DNA from: Crossiella cryophila | Lineage (GTDB): Bacteria; Actinomycetota; Actinomycetes; Mycobacteriales; Pseudonocardiaceae | Assembly (NCBI RefSeq): GCF_014204915.1 | Contig: NZ_JACHMH010000001.1 | Coordinates: 8,209,501-8,273,500 of the forward strand | Direction of reading: 5' to 3' | DNA: 64,000 nucleotides | Part shown: positions 20,415 through 30,835 of the stretch, piece after piece | Numbering within the stretch: the first letter of the stretch is position 1 | Layout: every line of letters begins with the position of its first letter | Notes under the pieces: generated by a model | Seen by the model: only the letters and a program-made list of their open reading frames with translations | Databases searched by the model: none | What the model was told of the DNA's origin: nothing | Program-made: the position numbers and the translations under genes

Positions 20415-21317
20415 CTACAGCGGGAGTTCCAGCAGGTTGTCCGTGGCGGCGCGCAGGGCCGCGCGCATGGCTTCGCGGGGAGCTGGTTGGCCGGTGAACT
20501 GCTCGCTCTGACCGAAAGCCTGGTGCAGCAACATGTCCAGGCCGGTGGCCAGGCGGTTGCCGCGGGCCAGGACCGCGGTGGCCAAGGGTGTCGGGAACGG
20601 GTGGTAGATCACGTCCAGCACGCAGGGTGCGGCGGCCAGGGCGGTGGCGTGCGGCTCGGTGGCGGCCGGCGGCACGGTGCTCACCAGGACCTGGGTGTTC
20701 GCGGCGAGGTGGGCGAGGTTCGCCTCGGAGAGGAGGATCGTCTCGGTTTTCAGGCCCACCCGGGCGGCGCAGTCCACGGCGTCGGTCGCGCGGGCCGGGT
20801 CGCGGACCGCCAGGGTCAGTTCGGTCAGGCCCAGTTCGGCCAGGGCGACGATCGCCGCCAGGGCGGTGCCGCCGGCGCCGAGGATGGTGGCGTGGCCGTG
20901 GGTGAGGCGGGTGATGCCGCCGGCGGCGCGCAGGGCGCCGGTGACGCCGTCGACGTCGGTGCAGTCGGCTCGCCAGCCCTGCTCCGGCAGTGGGGTCAGC
21001 GTGTTGGCGGCGCCGACCAGGCGGGCTCGTTCGGTGGCCTCGGCGGCGAGGTCCAGGGCGAGGCGTTTGCCGGGCATGGTCACCGAGAAGCCTGCCCAGG
21101 GTGGATCCGCCTGGGTGGCTTCGGTGAGCAGGGCGGGCAGGCGTTGCTCGTCGCACTCGATCCGCTCGTACTGCCAGCCGGTCAGGCCGAGCGCGGCGAA
21201 GGCCGCGTTGTGCAGGACGGGCGAGAGCGAGTGGGCCACCGGAGCGCCCAGGATCGCCGCTCGCCGCGGCGCCCTTGCCCGGTGTGGATCAGCCCGGTGT
21301 GGGTCAGTAGGCGCCAC
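20415..21317 (-). CDS. aroE: Shikimate dehydrogenase
   Basis: 300 aa from the GTG at 21317. Reduces 3-dehydroshikimate with NADPH. GAPVAHSLSPVLHNAAF (substrate loop), catalytic Lys in FSVTMPGKRLAL, Asp in DCTDVDG, and nucleotide-binding GAGGTALAAI. Homologues begin near RRAAILGAPVAHS, so ~20 N-terminal residues are uncertain; the GTG 21317 overlaps the mltG stop by 14 bp. The frame is open further upstream but that is a shadow of mltG. Confidence 0.9.
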   Translation of the reverse strand: MAPTDPHRADPHRARAPRRAAILGAPVAHSLSPVLHNAAFAALGLTGWQYERIECDEQRLPALLTEATQADPPWAGFSVTMPGKRLALDLAAEATERARLVGAANTLTPLPEQGWRADCTDVDGVTGALRAAGGITRLTHGHATILGAGGTALAAIVALAELGLTELTLAVRDPARATDAVDCAARVGLKTETILLSEANLAHLAANTQVLVSTVPPAATEPHATALAAAPCVLDVIYHPFPTPLATAVLARGNRLATGLDMLLHQAFGQSEQFTGQPAPREAMRAALRAATDNLLELPL

Positions 21318-22494
21318 GGGCGATGGCCTCAGTGCGGTTCGCGTTGTGCTGGGCGTTGGTTTCGGCGAAACAGGAGGTGCCGTCCTTGTAGCACTTGACG
21401 AAGAAGATCCAGGGCCCTGCCTCGGGCTTGGTGGCGGCCAGGATGGCCTCGGTGCCGGGTGAGGCGATGGGAGTGGGTGGCAGGTTGGTGTTGGCGTAGG
21501 TGTTGTACGCGCCCGCACGCTCCCGGTCGTCCTTGCTGGTGCGCACCAGCGGACGGTCCAGGGCGTAGTTGATGGTGGAGTCCAGCTCCAGCTTCATGTC
21601 CTTGGCCAGGCGGTTGTACAGCACCCGGGACACCTTGGCGAAGTCCTTGGTGATGCCCTCGCGTTCGATCAGGGAGGCGATGACGAGCACGTCGTAATCA
21701 CTGAAGCCGGTGTCTCTGGCGATCTTGGGCATGCCCACGGCCTGGAGCCGGGTGGCCGAGGTGCTCAGCACGGCTTTGAGCAGTTCCTCGGGTGAGGCGC
21801 CTGGCTTGACGTCGTAGCGGCCCGGCACGATCAGGCCTTCCAGCCGGTGCTTGGGATCGGCCTTGCTCACGCCGCCGATGGCCCAGTCGGGCACACCGAT
21901 GGCGGCGGGGTCGGCCTTCTCCATGACCTGGCGGATGGCGTCGGCGGTGACGCAGGTGTCCTTGCCGTTGACCTTGGCGCAGCTGGCCTCGGCGATGCGG
22001 GACAGGATGCCCGGGTTGACCTTGTTGTCGGGCTGCTTGGTGTCGTAGAGCTGGTAGCCGCCCTTGACCTCGAAGTCGCCGACGCGGGCTTCCTTCTCCA
22101 GCAGCCGGGAGCCCGCGGTGGCGCCGGACATCTTGGTCTTGAGGAGGTAGTAGCCGGGCTGGACGCCACCGAGCTTGGAGTTGGCCTCGGCGGCCTCGGT
22201 GTAGGCGCGGGCGCTGGCGACCACGCCGGCGTCGGCGAGGGTCTTGCCGGTCTTGGAGATGGTGCCGGCCTCGATCTGCACGACCACGTCGGACTCGCCG
22301 GAGCCCTCGTAGTCCTCGTAGGAGCCGAGGCCGATCAGCTCCAGGGCGCCCATCCACACGCCGACGCCGATGACCACGGCGGCCACGCCGGCGCCGATCA
22401 GCAACTTGGTGCGCTTGGCCTTCTTGTCACGTGCCGTGCGCTCCTCGGAGGAGTGCTGCCCCTCGTCGAACAACCCGAGATCGTCGCTGCTCAC
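21304..22494 (-). CDS. mltG: Endolytic transglycosylase MltG
   Basis: 396 aa. Cytoplasmic N-terminus, one membrane anchor at about 31-50 ([17 protein letters not shown]), then the YceG fold outside. The catalytic Glu lies in [10 protein letters not shown], followed by [24 protein letters not shown] and [16 protein letters not shown], all strong family motifs. Cleaves nascent glycan strands and sets their length. ATGA overlap with ruvX; the alaS-ruvX-mltG-aroE order is standard for actinobacteria. Confidence 0.95.
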   Translation of the reverse strand: MSSDDLGLFDEGQHSSEERTARDKKAKRTKLLIGAGVAAVVIGVGVWMGALELIGLGSYEDYEGSGESDVVVQIEAGTISKTGKTLADAGVVASARAYTEAAEANSKLGGVQPGYYLLKTKMSGATAGSRLLEKEARVGDFEVKGGYQLYDTKQPDNKVNPGILSRIAEASCAKVNGKDTCVTADAIRQVMEKADPAAIGVPDWAIGGVSKADPKHRLEGLIVPGRYDVKPGASPEELLKAVLSTSATRLQAVGMPKIARDTGFSDYDVLVIASLIEREGITKDFAKVSRVLYNRLAKDMKLELDSTINYALDRPLVRTSKDDRERAGAYNTYANTNLPPTPIASPGTEAILAATKPEAGPWIFFVKCYKDGTSCFAETNAQHNANRTEAIARGAY

Positions 22495-23003
22495 CGATTC
22501 TCCTCGCCGCGTACGGCCACCGCGTTGGCCCTGGCGTCCAGCCAGAACTGCAGGATCTCCACGGCCGCCGCCTGGTCGATGACGGCACGCTGCCGCTTGC
22601 CCTTGACGCCGCGCTGACTGAGCATCCGCGCGGCACTGACGGTGGTCAGGCGTTCGTCGGTCAGCCGGACCGGCACCGGCGCGATGCGCTCGGCGAGCCG
22701 GTCGGCGTAGGCGGTCGCGGTCTGCGCCGCGTCGCCGTGCCGGCCGGCCAGGGTCCTGGGCAGGCCCACGATCACCTCGACCACCTCGTGTTCGCTGACG
22801 AGGGCGACCAGCTCGTCCAGGTCCCTGCCGGTCTTCTCATCACGCGACAGGGTAACCAGCGGGGTGGCCAGCATGGGGGCGGGATCGCTCAGGGCGATGC
22901 CGACCCGGACCGAGCCGACGTCCACGGCGAGCCGCCGCCCCGGGCCCACGTCGTGGGCGCCGGGGCGGTCAGGCTGGCGTGCGGGCTGGTCAGCGCCGGT
23001 CAC
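22491..23003 (-). CDS. ruvX: Holliday junction resolvase-like protein RuvX/YqgF
   Basis: 170 aa. RNase H-like fold: [19 protein letters not shown] carries the first catalytic Asp, [16 protein letters not shown] the second block, and [17 protein letters not shown] the third. Implicated in 16S rRNA 5' processing or Holliday-junction resolution. GTG start forming a GTGA overlap with the alaS stop. Confidence 0.93.
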   Translation of the reverse strand: MTGADQPARQPDRPGAHDVGPGRRLAVDVGSVRVGIALSDPAPMLATPLVTLSRDEKTGRDLDELVALVSEHEVVEVIVGLPRTLAGRHGDAAQTATAYADRLAERIAPVPVRLTDERLTTVSAARMLSQRGVKGKRQRAVIDQAAAVEILQFWLDARANAVAVRGEENR

Positions 23004-25681
23004 GATCCGCCCAGGCTGCGGTGCAGGGCGGCGATGGCGGCCGGTACGCCGCCGGGGTTGTCGCCGCCGCCCTGGGCCATGTCGGGCTTGCCGCCGCCGC
23101 GGGCGCCCAGGTCACCGGCGAAGCTCGGCACGAGCTTGCCGGCGGCGTGGCCGAGGTCACGGGCGGCGGAGGTGGTGGCCAGCACGAAGGCGACCTTGCC
23201 GGCGTCCGGGTCGACCGAGAACAGCGCGACCACACCCGGGCGGGAGCCCAGGCGGTTGCGGACCTCGGTGGCCAGGGCACGCAGGTCGCCGGCTGGCACG
23301 CCGTCGGGGATCTGCTCGGCGATCACGGACAGCTCGCCGAGCTGGATGGCCCGGTCGGCGATGTCGCCGGCGGAGCGGAGCACCTCGCCGACGCGGAGCT
23401 GCTCGATGGTCTTCTCGGCGGCCTTGAGCTTGGCCAGCACGCCGGAGATCCGCTCGGGCAGTTCGGCGGCTGGCACCTTGAACTGGTCGGCGAGCTGGGT
23501 GACCAGCAGGTGTTCCTTGTTGATGTAGCGCACGGCGTCCATGCCGACCAGGGCTTCGACGCGGTGCACGCCGGAGCCGATGGAGGCGTCGCCGACGAGC
23601 TTGACCACGCCGAGCTGGGCGATGTTGCGCACGTGGGTGCCACCGCACAGCTCACGGGAGTACTCGCCCATGTCGACCACGCGCACCGAGTCGCCGTACT
23701 TCTCCCCGAACAGGGCCATGGCGCCCAGCTCGATGGCCTTGTCCATGGTGGTGGTGAACGACTTCACCTCCACGTCCTCCTGGAGGTAGGCGTTCACCTC
23801 CTCCTCGACCTCGGCCAGCACCGAGCCCGACACCGGGCCGGGGGTGGTGAAGTCGAAGCGCATCCGGCCGGGCGAGTTGAGCGAACCGGCCTGGGCGGCG
23901 CGCTTGCCGTAGGCGCCGCGGACGGCGGCGTGCACCAGGTGGGTGGCCGAGTGCGAGCGCTGGATGGCGTTGCGGCGGGCCACGTCGACCTCGGCCTCGA
24001 CCACGTCGTCCAGGCCGATCTCGCCGGAGACCACGGTGGCGCGGTGCACGAACAGGCCGGGCACGCTGCGCTGCACGTCGGAGACGGCGAGTTCGGCGCC
24101 GGCGCTGAGCAGGCGGCCGGTGTCGGCGATCTGGCCGCCGCCCTCGGCGTAGAAGGGAGTGCGATCCAGCACGAGTTCGACCTCGGTGCCCGCGCCGGCC
24201 TTGGCGACCGGCCGGCCGCCGACGAGCAGGCCGACCACGCGGGCCTGGCTCTGCAGGTCGGTGTAGCCGAGGAACTCGGTCGGTCCGTGCTGCTCCAGCA
24301 CCGAGCGGTACACGGTGAGGTCGCCGTGCCCGGTCTTGCGGGCGGCGGCGTCGGCCTTGGCGCGGTTGCGCTGCTCGGCCATGAGGGTCCGGAAACCCTC
24401 CTCGTCCACGGTGAGGCCCTGCTCGGCGGCCATCTCCAGGGTGAGGTCGATGGGGAAGCCGAAGGTGTCGTGCAGCTGGAAGGCCTTGTCCCCTGGCAGC
24501 TGGGTGCTGCCGCCGGAGCGGGTTTCCTGGGCGGCGGTGTCGAAGATCCTCGAGCCGCTGGAGAGGGTGGCCAGGAAGGCGTCCTCCTCGGCGCGCATGA
24601 CGGCGTCGATGCGGTCGAAGTCGGTCTTCAGCTCCGGGTAGGACGGGGCCATGGCGTCGGCGACGACCTGGGTGAACTCGCCCAGCACCGGCTCCTGCAC
24701 GCCGAGCAGGCGGATGGAGCGCACGATGCGGCGGAGCAGGCGGCGCAGCACGTAGCCGCGGGCCTCGTTGCCGGGGGTGACGCCGTCGCCGACGAGCATC
24801 ACGCCGCTGCGGGCGTGGTCGGCGATGACCCGGAAGCGCACGTCGTCGATCTGGTCAGCGCCGTAGCGGCGGCCGGAGAGTTCCTCGGCCTTGGCGATGA
24901 CCGGGCGGATCAGGTCGGTCTCGTAGACATTCGGCACGCCCTGCAACAGCATGGCCACCCGCTCGATGCCCATGCCGGTGTCGATGCTCTTGGCCGGCAG
25001 GTCGCCGAGGATCGGGAAGTCGGTCTTGCCGGTGCCCTCGCCGCGGAGGTTCTGCATGAACACGAGGTTCCAGAACTCCATGTAGCGGTCGCCGTCGGGC
25101 TCTTCGCCGTCACCCTGGTCGATGAACTCCGGGCCGTACCGCGGGCCGCGGTCGATGAGGATCTCCGAGCACGGACCGCAGGGGCCCGGCACGCCCATGG
25201 ACCAGAAGTTGGGGCCCTTGCCCAGGCGGATGATCCGGGACTTGGGCACGCCGATCTTGTTGTGCCACAGGTCGTATGCCTCGTCGTCGTCCTCGTAGAC
25301 GGTGGTCCACAGGACCGACTCGTCGAGGCCGTAGCCGCCTTCGGAGGCCGGCTTGGTGACCAGCTCCCAGGCGAGCTGGATGGCCCCGTCCTTGAAGTAG
25401 TCGCCGAAGGAGAAGTTCCCGGCCATCTGGAAGAAGGTGTTGTGCCGGGTGGTCTTGCCGACCTCGTCGATGTCCAGGGTGCGCACGCACTTCTGCACGC
25501 TGGTGGCGGTCGGGGACGGCGGCGGGGCCTCGCCGAGGAAGAACGGCTTGAACGGCACCATGCCGGCGTTGACGAACAGCAGGTTCGGGTCGTCCAGGAT
25601 CAGCGAGGCGCTGGGCACGACGCGGTGGCCGTTGCGTTGGAAGTGGTCGAGGAACCGCTGGCGGATGTCATGGGTCTGCAC
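23000..25681 (-). CDS. alaS: Alanyl-tRNA synthetase
   Basis: 893 aa, full length. Class II catalytic core, then the editing domain with zinc ligands HSATHLVH (HxxxH) and CGGTHV (CxxxH), then the DHHA1 C-terminal domain ending in [11 protein letters not shown]. Charges tRNA-Ala and clears Ser/Gly mischarging. GTG start at 25681 ([14 protein letters not shown]). Confidence 0.98.
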   Translation of the reverse strand: MQTHDIRQRFLDHFQRNGHRVVPSASLILDDPNLLFVNAGMVPFKPFFLGEAPPPSPTATSVQKCVRTLDIDEVGKTTRHNTFFQMAGNFSFGDYFKDGAIQLAWELVTKPASEGGYGLDESVLWTTVYEDDDEAYDLWHNKIGVPKSRIIRLGKGPNFWSMGVPGPCGPCSEILIDRGPRYGPEFIDQGDGEEPDGDRYMEFWNLVFMQNLRGEGTGKTDFPILGDLPAKSIDTGMGIERVAMLLQGVPNVYETDLIRPVIAKAEELSGRRYGADQIDDVRFRVIADHARSGVMLVGDGVTPGNEARGYVLRRLLRRIVRSIRLLGVQEPVLGEFTQVVADAMAPSYPELKTDFDRIDAVMRAEEDAFLATLSSGSRIFDTAAQETRSGGSTQLPGDKAFQLHDTFGFPIDLTLEMAAEQGLTVDEEGFRTLMAEQRNRAKADAAARKTGHGDLTVYRSVLEQHGPTEFLGYTDLQSQARVVGLLVGGRPVAKAGAGTEVELVLDRTPFYAEGGGQIADTGRLLSAGAELAVSDVQRSVPGLFVHRATVVSGEIGLDDVVEAEVDVARRNAIQRSHSATHLVHAAVRGAYGKRAAQAGSLNSPGRMRFDFTTPGPVSGSVLAEVEEEVNAYLQEDVEVKSFTTTMDKAIELGAMALFGEKYGDSVRVVDMGEYSRELCGGTHVRNIAQLGVVKLVGDASIGSGVHRVEALVGMDAVRYINKEHLLVTQLADQFKVPAAELPERISGVLAKLKAAEKTIEQLRVGEVLRSAGDIADRAIQLGELSVIAEQIPDGVPAGDLRALATEVRNRLGSRPGVVALFSVDPDAGKVAFVLATTSAARDLGHAAGKLVPSFAGDLGARGGGKPDMAQGGGDNPGGVPAAIAALHRSLGGS

Positions 25682-25764
25682 GAGATGTCCTAGGTGTGGC
25701 TGCGCGCCGGGGCGCGGGGTTGACGGGTGGTCGGCGGGGGCGGCGAAGGGCTAGGGGCGTGGGC

Positions 25765-26259
25765 TCAGCCCTCCGCCCAGCGCGCTCGCCGGCTCCCCTC
25801 CGATCCGCTCCGTGGCGACTCGTCCAGACCGGTCAGCCAGCCGGCGTCGTCGGCGCGGTGGGCGCCGGTGTCGCGGCTGTTCTGGGCGCGGGGGCCGGAA
25901 TCCCGGCCGCCGGTGCCGTGGCCGCCGAAGTCCCGGCCACCGCTGTCGCGGCCGCTGGAGTCCCGGGCGCCGGTGCCCTGGCCGCCGGACTCGCGGGCCG
26001 GGCGGTTGCGCCTGCGCGAGCGGGAACCGAGGGGTTCCTGGGCGCGGGCGACCACGTCGGCCAGTTCGTCCTCGCGTTCGGTCATGCCCGCGCGGACGTC
26101 AGCCCCGAAGGAGCCGACGGCACCGGCCAGCTCGCGCACGGCGTCACCGAGGTTCTCCGCGATGCCGGACGGGGTGAGCTGCTTGGTGGTGGCGGTGGCC
26201 TTGCGGGCGATCGCCACTCCGGCGGCGACCCCGAGGCCGAGCCAGAACAGCCGCCTCAT
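25765..26259 (-). CDS. DUF6167 family membrane-associated protein with Gly/Arg/Asp repeats
   Basis: 164 aa. A short hydrophobic N-terminus (LFWLGLGVAAGVAIA) and helical segment (to ~70) match the DUF6167 family always found between alaS and the DUF948 gene in actinobacteria. Residues ~85-140 are disordered repeats of GGRDSG/GGRDFG/GTGGRDSG type. ATGA overlap with the DUF948 gene. No function known; conserved linkage suggests an envelope role with its neighbour. Confidence 0.75.
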   Translation of the reverse strand: MRRLFWLGLGVAAGVAIARKATATTKQLTPSGIAENLGDAVRELAGAVGSFGADVRAGMTEREDELADVVARAQEPLGSRSRRRNRPARESGGQGTGARDSSGRDSGGRDFGGHGTGGRDSGPRAQNSRDTGAHRADDAGWLTGLDESPRSGSEGSRRARWAEG

Positions 26260-26672
26260 CGCTTACCACTCCTGCGGGCGCTACGCCGGGAGTGCCGTCC
26301 GGTGGGCTCCATGGCGGCGGTGCGCTTGCGCCGGGCGCGCAGCGCCTTGCTCACGCCGTAGGAGAACGCGGCGGCCTTGACCAGCGGTCCACCCAGCGTG
26401 GCGGTGAACAGGGAGGTCAGCGCGGAGACGTTGCCGCTGACGGCGCGGGCGTTCGCGGTGATCCCGTCCACCCGCTCGAGCTGGGTGTTGACGTGGTTGA
26501 GGGTGGTGTTGGCGCCGGTGAACAACGGATCGGTGTTCTCGTGCGCCTTGCGGATGGCGATGGTGGCCTCGTCCAGCGTGCGGCCCAGCTTCAGCAGCGG
26601 GATCGCGAGCAGCAGCACCAGCAGCACGAAGGCGCCAGCCGCGACCAACGCGGCAATCTGCCCTGGTGACAC
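26256..26672 (-). CDS. DUF948 membrane protein
   Basis: 138 aa. One N-terminal membrane segment (IAALVAAGAFVLLVLLLAIPLLKLG), then an amphipathic helix of the DUF948 type (TLDEATIAIRKAHENTDPLFTGANTTLNHVN), then a very basic tail (RRKRTAAMEPTGRHSRRSARRSGKR). Family function unknown; often adjacent to alaS. GTG start at 26672. Confidence 0.8.
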   Translation of the reverse strand: MSPGQIAALVAAGAFVLLVLLLAIPLLKLGRTLDEATIAIRKAHENTDPLFTGANTTLNHVNTQLERVDGITANARAVSGNVSALTSLFTATLGGPLVKAAAFSYGVSKALRARRKRTAAMEPTGRHSRRSARRSGKR

Positions 26673-26984
26673 GAGCCCTCCATGCGTTGTCGAAGTCGGT
26701 GGTCCACGGCGCCGCGACGGGAGGGCCCACGCGCGGTCACGCAGGTCTTCAGGCGTGTCGCAGGCGCTGTGGATGATCGGGGACAGGTTACCGCGCCGGT
26801 GTCGTGGACCTCACGCCGGTTACTGCTGGGGTGACTCGGCGGTCGCCGCCACGCGCAGAGTGGTGAGGGTTGGCTCGGGTGGCCGGTGATCGGCCCAGCG
26901 CGGGTTGCTGCGGGTGGCCGAGTGATCGGCTCGGTGCGGGTTGGTGTGGGCGACCGGGGTCGGCCCGGCGTGGGTGGGCGGGGC
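26673..26984. other. 312-bp intergenic region with three degenerate 35-bp repeats
   Basis: No gene seen. The part nearest rarA (26878-26978) consists of three imperfect copies of a GGGTGGCCG-GTGATCGGC-type unit. The remainder should contain the promoter of the DUF948 gene. Confidence 0.5.
26878..26978. repeat. Three imperfect tandem repeats (~31-36 bp)
   Basis: Units begin at about 26878, 26912 and 26948, each with a GGTGGCCG-like start, a GATCGGC or GTCGGC core and a GCGGGTTG or GCGTGGGTGG end. They sit directly past the rarA stop codon. Divergence rises towards the third copy. Confidence 0.5.
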
Positions 26985-28343
26985 TCAGCTCTGGTCGCCT
27001 CTGATCATGCGGCGCAGCTTGGGCACCCGGTCGGCCAGTACGCGTTCGGCGCCGCGGTCGACCGGTTCGTAGTAGTCCACGCCGATGAGGTCATCCGGTG
27101 GGTACTGCTGGGTGAGCACGCCCTCGGCGACGTCGTGCGGGTACAGGTAGCCCTTGGCGTTGCCGAGTTTGGCCGCGCCCGCGTAGTGGCCGTCGCGCAG
27201 GTGTGGCGGGACGGGGCCGGTGGCGCCCTTGCGGACGTCGGCCTGGGCGGCGCTGATGGCGAAGTTGACCGCGCCGGACTTGGGTGCGGTGGCCAGGTGG
27301 ATGGTGGCCTGGGCCAGGGCGAGGCGGCCTTCGGGCATGCCGATGAGTTGCACGGCCTGGCTGGCGGCGACCGCGACCTGCAGCGCGGTGGGGTCGGCCA
27401 TGCCGATGTCCTCGCTGGCGTGCACGACCAGGCGGCGGGCGATGAACCTCGGGTCCTCGCCCGCTTCGATCATGCGGGCCAGGTAGTGCAGGGCGGCGTC
27501 GACGTCGGAGCCGCGGATGGACTTGATGAAGGCGCTGGTGACGTCGTAGTGCTGGTCGCCCTGCCGGTCGTAGCGGACGGCTGCCTTGTCCACGGTGGCC
27601 TCGACGGTGGCCAGGCTGATCTCGGTGGCGCCGGTGCTGGCGGCGGCGTCGGCGGCGGCCTCCAGCGCGGTCAGCGAGCGGCGGGCATCGCCCGCGGCGA
27701 GGCGGACCAGGTGGTCCTCGGCGTCGGCGGCCAGGGTGAGCGCGCCGCCGAGGCCGCGCTCTTCGGTGACGGCGCGGCGGACGACGGTGCGGATGTCCTC
27801 GTCGGTGAGTGATTTGAGTTGCAGCACCAGGGAGCGGGACAGCAGTGGGGAGACCACGGAGAAGAACGGGTTCTCGGTGGTGGCGGCGACCAGCAGCACG
27901 GTGCGGTCCTCGACCGCGCCGAGCAGGGCGTCCTGCTGGGTGCGGGAGAAGCGGTGCACCTCGTCGATGAACAGCACGGTGGACTCGGCGGTGCGGCCGA
28001 GCCTGCGTTTGGCCTCGCCGATGACCTCGCGGACCTCCTTGACCCCGGCGTTGAGCGCGGACAGCGCCACGAACCGGCGGCCGGTCGCTAGGGAGACCAG
28101 GGTGGCCAGGGTGGTCTTGCCGGTGCCGGGCGGCCCGTAGAGCAGCACGGAGGCGGGGGCCGCGCCCTCGACCAGGCGGCGCAGCGGGGCGCCTGGGCCC
28201 AGGAGGTGTTGCTGGCCGACGACCTCGTCCAGGGCGCGCGGGCGCATGCGCACCGCCAGGGGCGCGTTGGCCGTCAGGTGTTCCTCCGCTTTCTCCTGGG
28301 CTTCGGCCGCGAACAGACCACTTTCGTACAGACCGTCGTCCAC
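26985..28343 (-). CDS. rarA: Replication-associated recombination protein A (RarA/MgsA)
   Basis: 452 aa. AAA+ clamp-loader-like ATPase acting at stalled forks. Walker [10 protein letters not shown], Walker [11 protein letters not shown], sensor [14 protein letters not shown] and arginine-finger region [10 protein letters not shown], then the C-terminal MgsA domain ([31 protein letters not shown]). GTG at 28343 ([11 protein letters not shown]) chosen because homologues begin DGLF/LF close to there; longer frames lack similarity. Confidence 0.94.
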   Translation of the reverse strand: MDDGLYESGLFAAEAQEKAEEHLTANAPLAVRMRPRALDEVVGQQHLLGPGAPLRRLVEGAAPASVLLYGPPGTGKTTLATLVSLATGRRFVALSALNAGVKEVREVIGEAKRRLGRTAESTVLFIDEVHRFSRTQQDALLGAVEDRTVLLVAATTENPFFSVVSPLLSRSLVLQLKSLTDEDIRTVVRRAVTEERGLGGALTLAADAEDHLVRLAAGDARRSLTALEAAADAAASTGATEISLATVEATVDKAAVRYDRQGDQHYDVTSAFIKSIRGSDVDAALHYLARMIEAGEDPRFIARRLVVHASEDIGMADPTALQVAVAASQAVQLIGMPEGRLALAQATIHLATAPKSGAVNFAISAAQADVRKGATGPVPPHLRDGHYAGAAKLGNAKGYLYPHDVAEGVLTQQYPPDDLIGVDYYEPVDRGAERVLADRVPKLRRMIRGDQS

Positions 28344-28405
28344 GTGCGGGACGCTACCCGGCAAGGCTGACAGTTCCCGGCAGCGGTGTGCGAGGATCAG
28401 TACCC

Positions 28406-29032
28406 GTGCCGTCACCTGCCGTTCAGCTCCGTGTCGTGTTGCTCGCGGGTCCTTCCGGATCGGGCAAGTCCCACCTGGCCGCCGAACTCGGCTGGCCGGT
28501 GCTCAACCTCGACGACTTCTACCGCGACGGCGACGACCCGGCGATGCCGGTGGACGAGTCGGGTCGCGCGGACTGGGACCACCCGGATTCCTGGAACACC
28601 CGGGCCGCGCTGAACGCGATCGTGGAACTGGCGAGCACCGGGGTGGTGCACGCGCCGGTGTACTCGATGAACGAGGACCGGCGGGTCGGCACGCACGAGG
28701 TCCGCGCGGACGGCCCGTACTTCCTGGCCGAGGGCCTGTTCGCGGAGCGCCTGGTGGCGGACTGCCGGGTGGCGGGGGTGCTGGCGGACGGGATCGTGCT
28801 CGCGCCGAACCGCCTGGTGACCTTCGTGCGCCGGTTCGCCAGGGATGTGGCCGAGGCGCGCAAGCCGTGGCCGACGCTGGTGCGGCGCGGGGTGAAGTTG
28901 CTGCGGGAGCAGCCGGGGGTGGTGGCCAGGGGGAGCGCGGCCGGGCTGCGGGCGCTCACGCCGGGGCAGGCGCTGGCGCAGCTCACGGCGCTCGCGGCGG
29001 CTCCGGCCGAATCGCTGGCGCGGGTGAGCTGA
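28406..29032 (+). CDS. Uridine kinase-like P-loop protein
   Basis: 208 aa. Walker [13 protein letters not shown] near the N-terminus, then [16 protein letters not shown], matching the uridine kinase/phosphoribulokinase fold. [12 protein letters not shown] resembles the substrate region of uridine kinase. Divergent from rarA with about 60 bp between. GTG at 28406 ([15 protein letters not shown]) is used; GTG at 28388 would add six residues. Confidence 0.75.
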   Translation: MPSPAVQLRVVLLAGPSGSGKSHLAAELGWPVLNLDDFYRDGDDPAMPVDESGRADWDHPDSWNTRAALNAIVELASTGVVHAPVYSMNEDRRVGTHEVRADGPYFLAEGLFAERLVADCRVAGVLADGIVLAPNRLVTFVRRFARDVAEARKPWPTLVRRGVKLLREQPGVVARGSAAGLRALTPGQALAQLTALAAAPAESLARVS

Positions 29033-29152
29033 GCCTGGGCTAGCAGCGGGCTGACCGGGTGCGACACCGTAATTCGACCGGCTCCTTACCGGCGGATGAA
29101 CACCTGAACGGCCGCCTTCTCGACCAGGCCCGGTCACGCCAGAGTGCTGAAC

Positions 29153-30784
29153 ATGAATCATCCTCTGGACCGGCGGGCCGTGCTGCGCGCCACCGGAGCC
29201 GCGGCCCTGGGTGTGGCCGCCGCGACTGCTCTGCCCACCACGAGTCTGGCCGCTGCCGCTGACGTCCCGGTTTTCGGGCACGGCGTGGCTTCCGGCGATC
29301 CGTTGCCCACCGGCGTGCTGCTGTGGACCCGGGTCACCCCCACCCCCGAGTCGACGCCGGGTTCCGGGGTCGGCCCCGAGATCGAGGTGCGCTGGGAGGT
29401 GTCCACCGACCCCGGGTTCGGCGTGCTGGCCGCCGCCGGGGTCACCAGCACCGGACCGGCTCGCGACCACACGATCAAGGTCGATGTCGGCGGCCTGTCC
29501 CCCGCCACCGACTACCACTATCGCTTCACCGTCTCCGGGGTCCGCTCCCCCGTCGGCCGCACCCGCACCGCCCCGGCCGCCGACGCCGCGGTGTCCCGGC
29601 TGCGTTTCGGCGTGGTGTCCTGCTCGAACTGGCAGGCCGGGTACTTCGCCGCCTACCGCTACCTCGCCGAGCGCGGGGACCTGGACGCGGTGCTGCACAT
29701 GGGCGACTACCTCTACGAGTACGAGCCGGGCGGGTTCCCGGTCGGCAGCTACGTGCGGCCGCACATGCCGCCGCGGGAGACGGTCAGCCTGGCCGACTAC
29801 CGGCAGCGGCACGCCCAGTACAAGACCGACCCGCACCTGCAGCGGCTGCACGCGAGTTGTCCGTGGATCACCACCTGGGATGATCATGAAGTCGCCAATG
29901 ACGCCTGGTCAGGGGGTGCGGGCAACCACACCCCGGGTACCGAGGGCGAGTACGCGGTGCGCAAGGCCGCGGCGCACCGGGCCTACTTCGAGTGGATGCC
30001 GGTGCGCAACGCCGGGGACCGGCTCTACCGGCGGCTGCGTTTCGGCAAGCTCGCCGAGCTGACCATGCTCGATCTGCGCACGCACCGGTCGCAACAGGTC
30101 AAGGCGCTCTCCGGGGAGGTGGACCGGCCGGATCGGACCATCGCCGGGGCCGAGCAGTTGCGCTGGCTGATCGACGGGCTGGTCGGCTCGAGCGCGCAGT
30201 GGAAGCTGGTCGGCACCTCGGTGATGATCACGCCGACGCTGATCCCGCCGCTGCCCGCGGAACTGCTCGGGCCGCTGCTGAAGTTGCTGGGCCTGCCCCA
30301 GGAGGGCGGGGCGGTGCTCACCGACCAGTGGGACGGCTACACCGCGGACCGCCGCAAGGTGCTCAAAGCCTTGGCGGAGCACAAGGTCAAGGACACCGTG
30401 TTCCTCACCGGGGACGTGCACTCCTCCTGGGCGGCGGACATCCCGGCGGACGCGGGCCTGTACCCGCTGAGCCCATCCCTGGCCACCGAACTGGTGTGCA
30501 CCTCGGTGACCTCGGACAACATCGACGATGTGCTCAAGGTGCCGCCGCGCACCGCCTCGGTACTGGTGGAGAAGGCGATCACCGGGCTGAACCGGCACAT
30601 CAAGTGGGTGGAGTACGACTCGCACGGCGCCTCGGTGCTGGAGGTCACCCCGGCGGGCACCCAGATGGACTGGTACTACCTGGCCGACCGGACCAAGCCG
30701 GACAGTGCGGTGCGGCACGGGCGTTCGTTCCTGGTCAAGGCCGGGACGCAGCGCGTCCAGTCAGTGACGAATCCCCTGGTGTGA
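29153..30784 (+). CDS. phoD: Tat-exported PhoD-type alkaline phosphatase
   Basis: 543 aa. Twin-arginine signal DRRAVLRATGAAALG at residues 6-20. An N-terminal Fn3-like PhoD domain (FGHGVASGDPLPTGVLLWTRVTP) is followed by the calcium/iron phosphatase core: HMGDYLYEY, TTWDDHEVANDAW and FLTGDVHSSWAADI. Releases phosphate from esters outside the cell. ATG at 29153 places the Arg pair correctly; GTG 29144 would add three residues. Followed by a strong hairpin. Confidence 0.92.
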   Translation: MNHPLDRRAVLRATGAAALGVAAATALPTTSLAAAADVPVFGHGVASGDPLPTGVLLWTRVTPTPESTPGSGVGPEIEVRWEVSTDPGFGVLAAAGVTSTGPARDHTIKVDVGGLSPATDYHYRFTVSGVRSPVGRTRTAPAADAAVSRLRFGVVSCSNWQAGYFAAYRYLAERGDLDAVLHMGDYLYEYEPGGFPVGSYVRPHMPPRETVSLADYRQRHAQYKTDPHLQRLHASCPWITTWDDHEVANDAWSGGAGNHTPGTEGEYAVRKAAAHRAYFEWMPVRNAGDRLYRRLRFGKLAELTMLDLRTHRSQQVKALSGEVDRPDRTIAGAEQLRWLIDGLVGSSAQWKLVGTSVMITPTLIPPLPAELLGPLLKLLGLPQEGGAVLTDQWDGYTADRRKVLKALAEHKVKDTVFLTGDVHSSWAADIPADAGLYPLSPSLATELVCTSVTSDNIDDVLKVPPRTASVLVEKAITGLNRHIKWVEYDSHGASVLEVTPAGTQMDWYYLADRTKPDSAVRHGRSFLVKAGTQRVQSVTNPLV

Positions 30785-30792
30785 CAAGGGAC

Positions 30793-30828
30793 CCGGGGGC
30801 CGCTGTCTCCCGCGACAGCGACCCCCGG
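30793..30828. terminator. Terminator between phoD and the S8 protease
   Basis: 15-bp stem CCGGGGGCCGCTGTC / GACAGCGACCCCCGG with one mismatch and a 6-nt loop, 9 bp past the phoD stop and 8 bp from the end of the convergent protease gene, so it can serve both. Confidence 0.75.
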
Positions 30829-30835
30829 TCCTCGC

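Noticed and set aside
29059-30062. Alternative frames inside the phoD gene
   Set aside because: Overlap the Tat-phosphatase whose domains and motifs are convincing.
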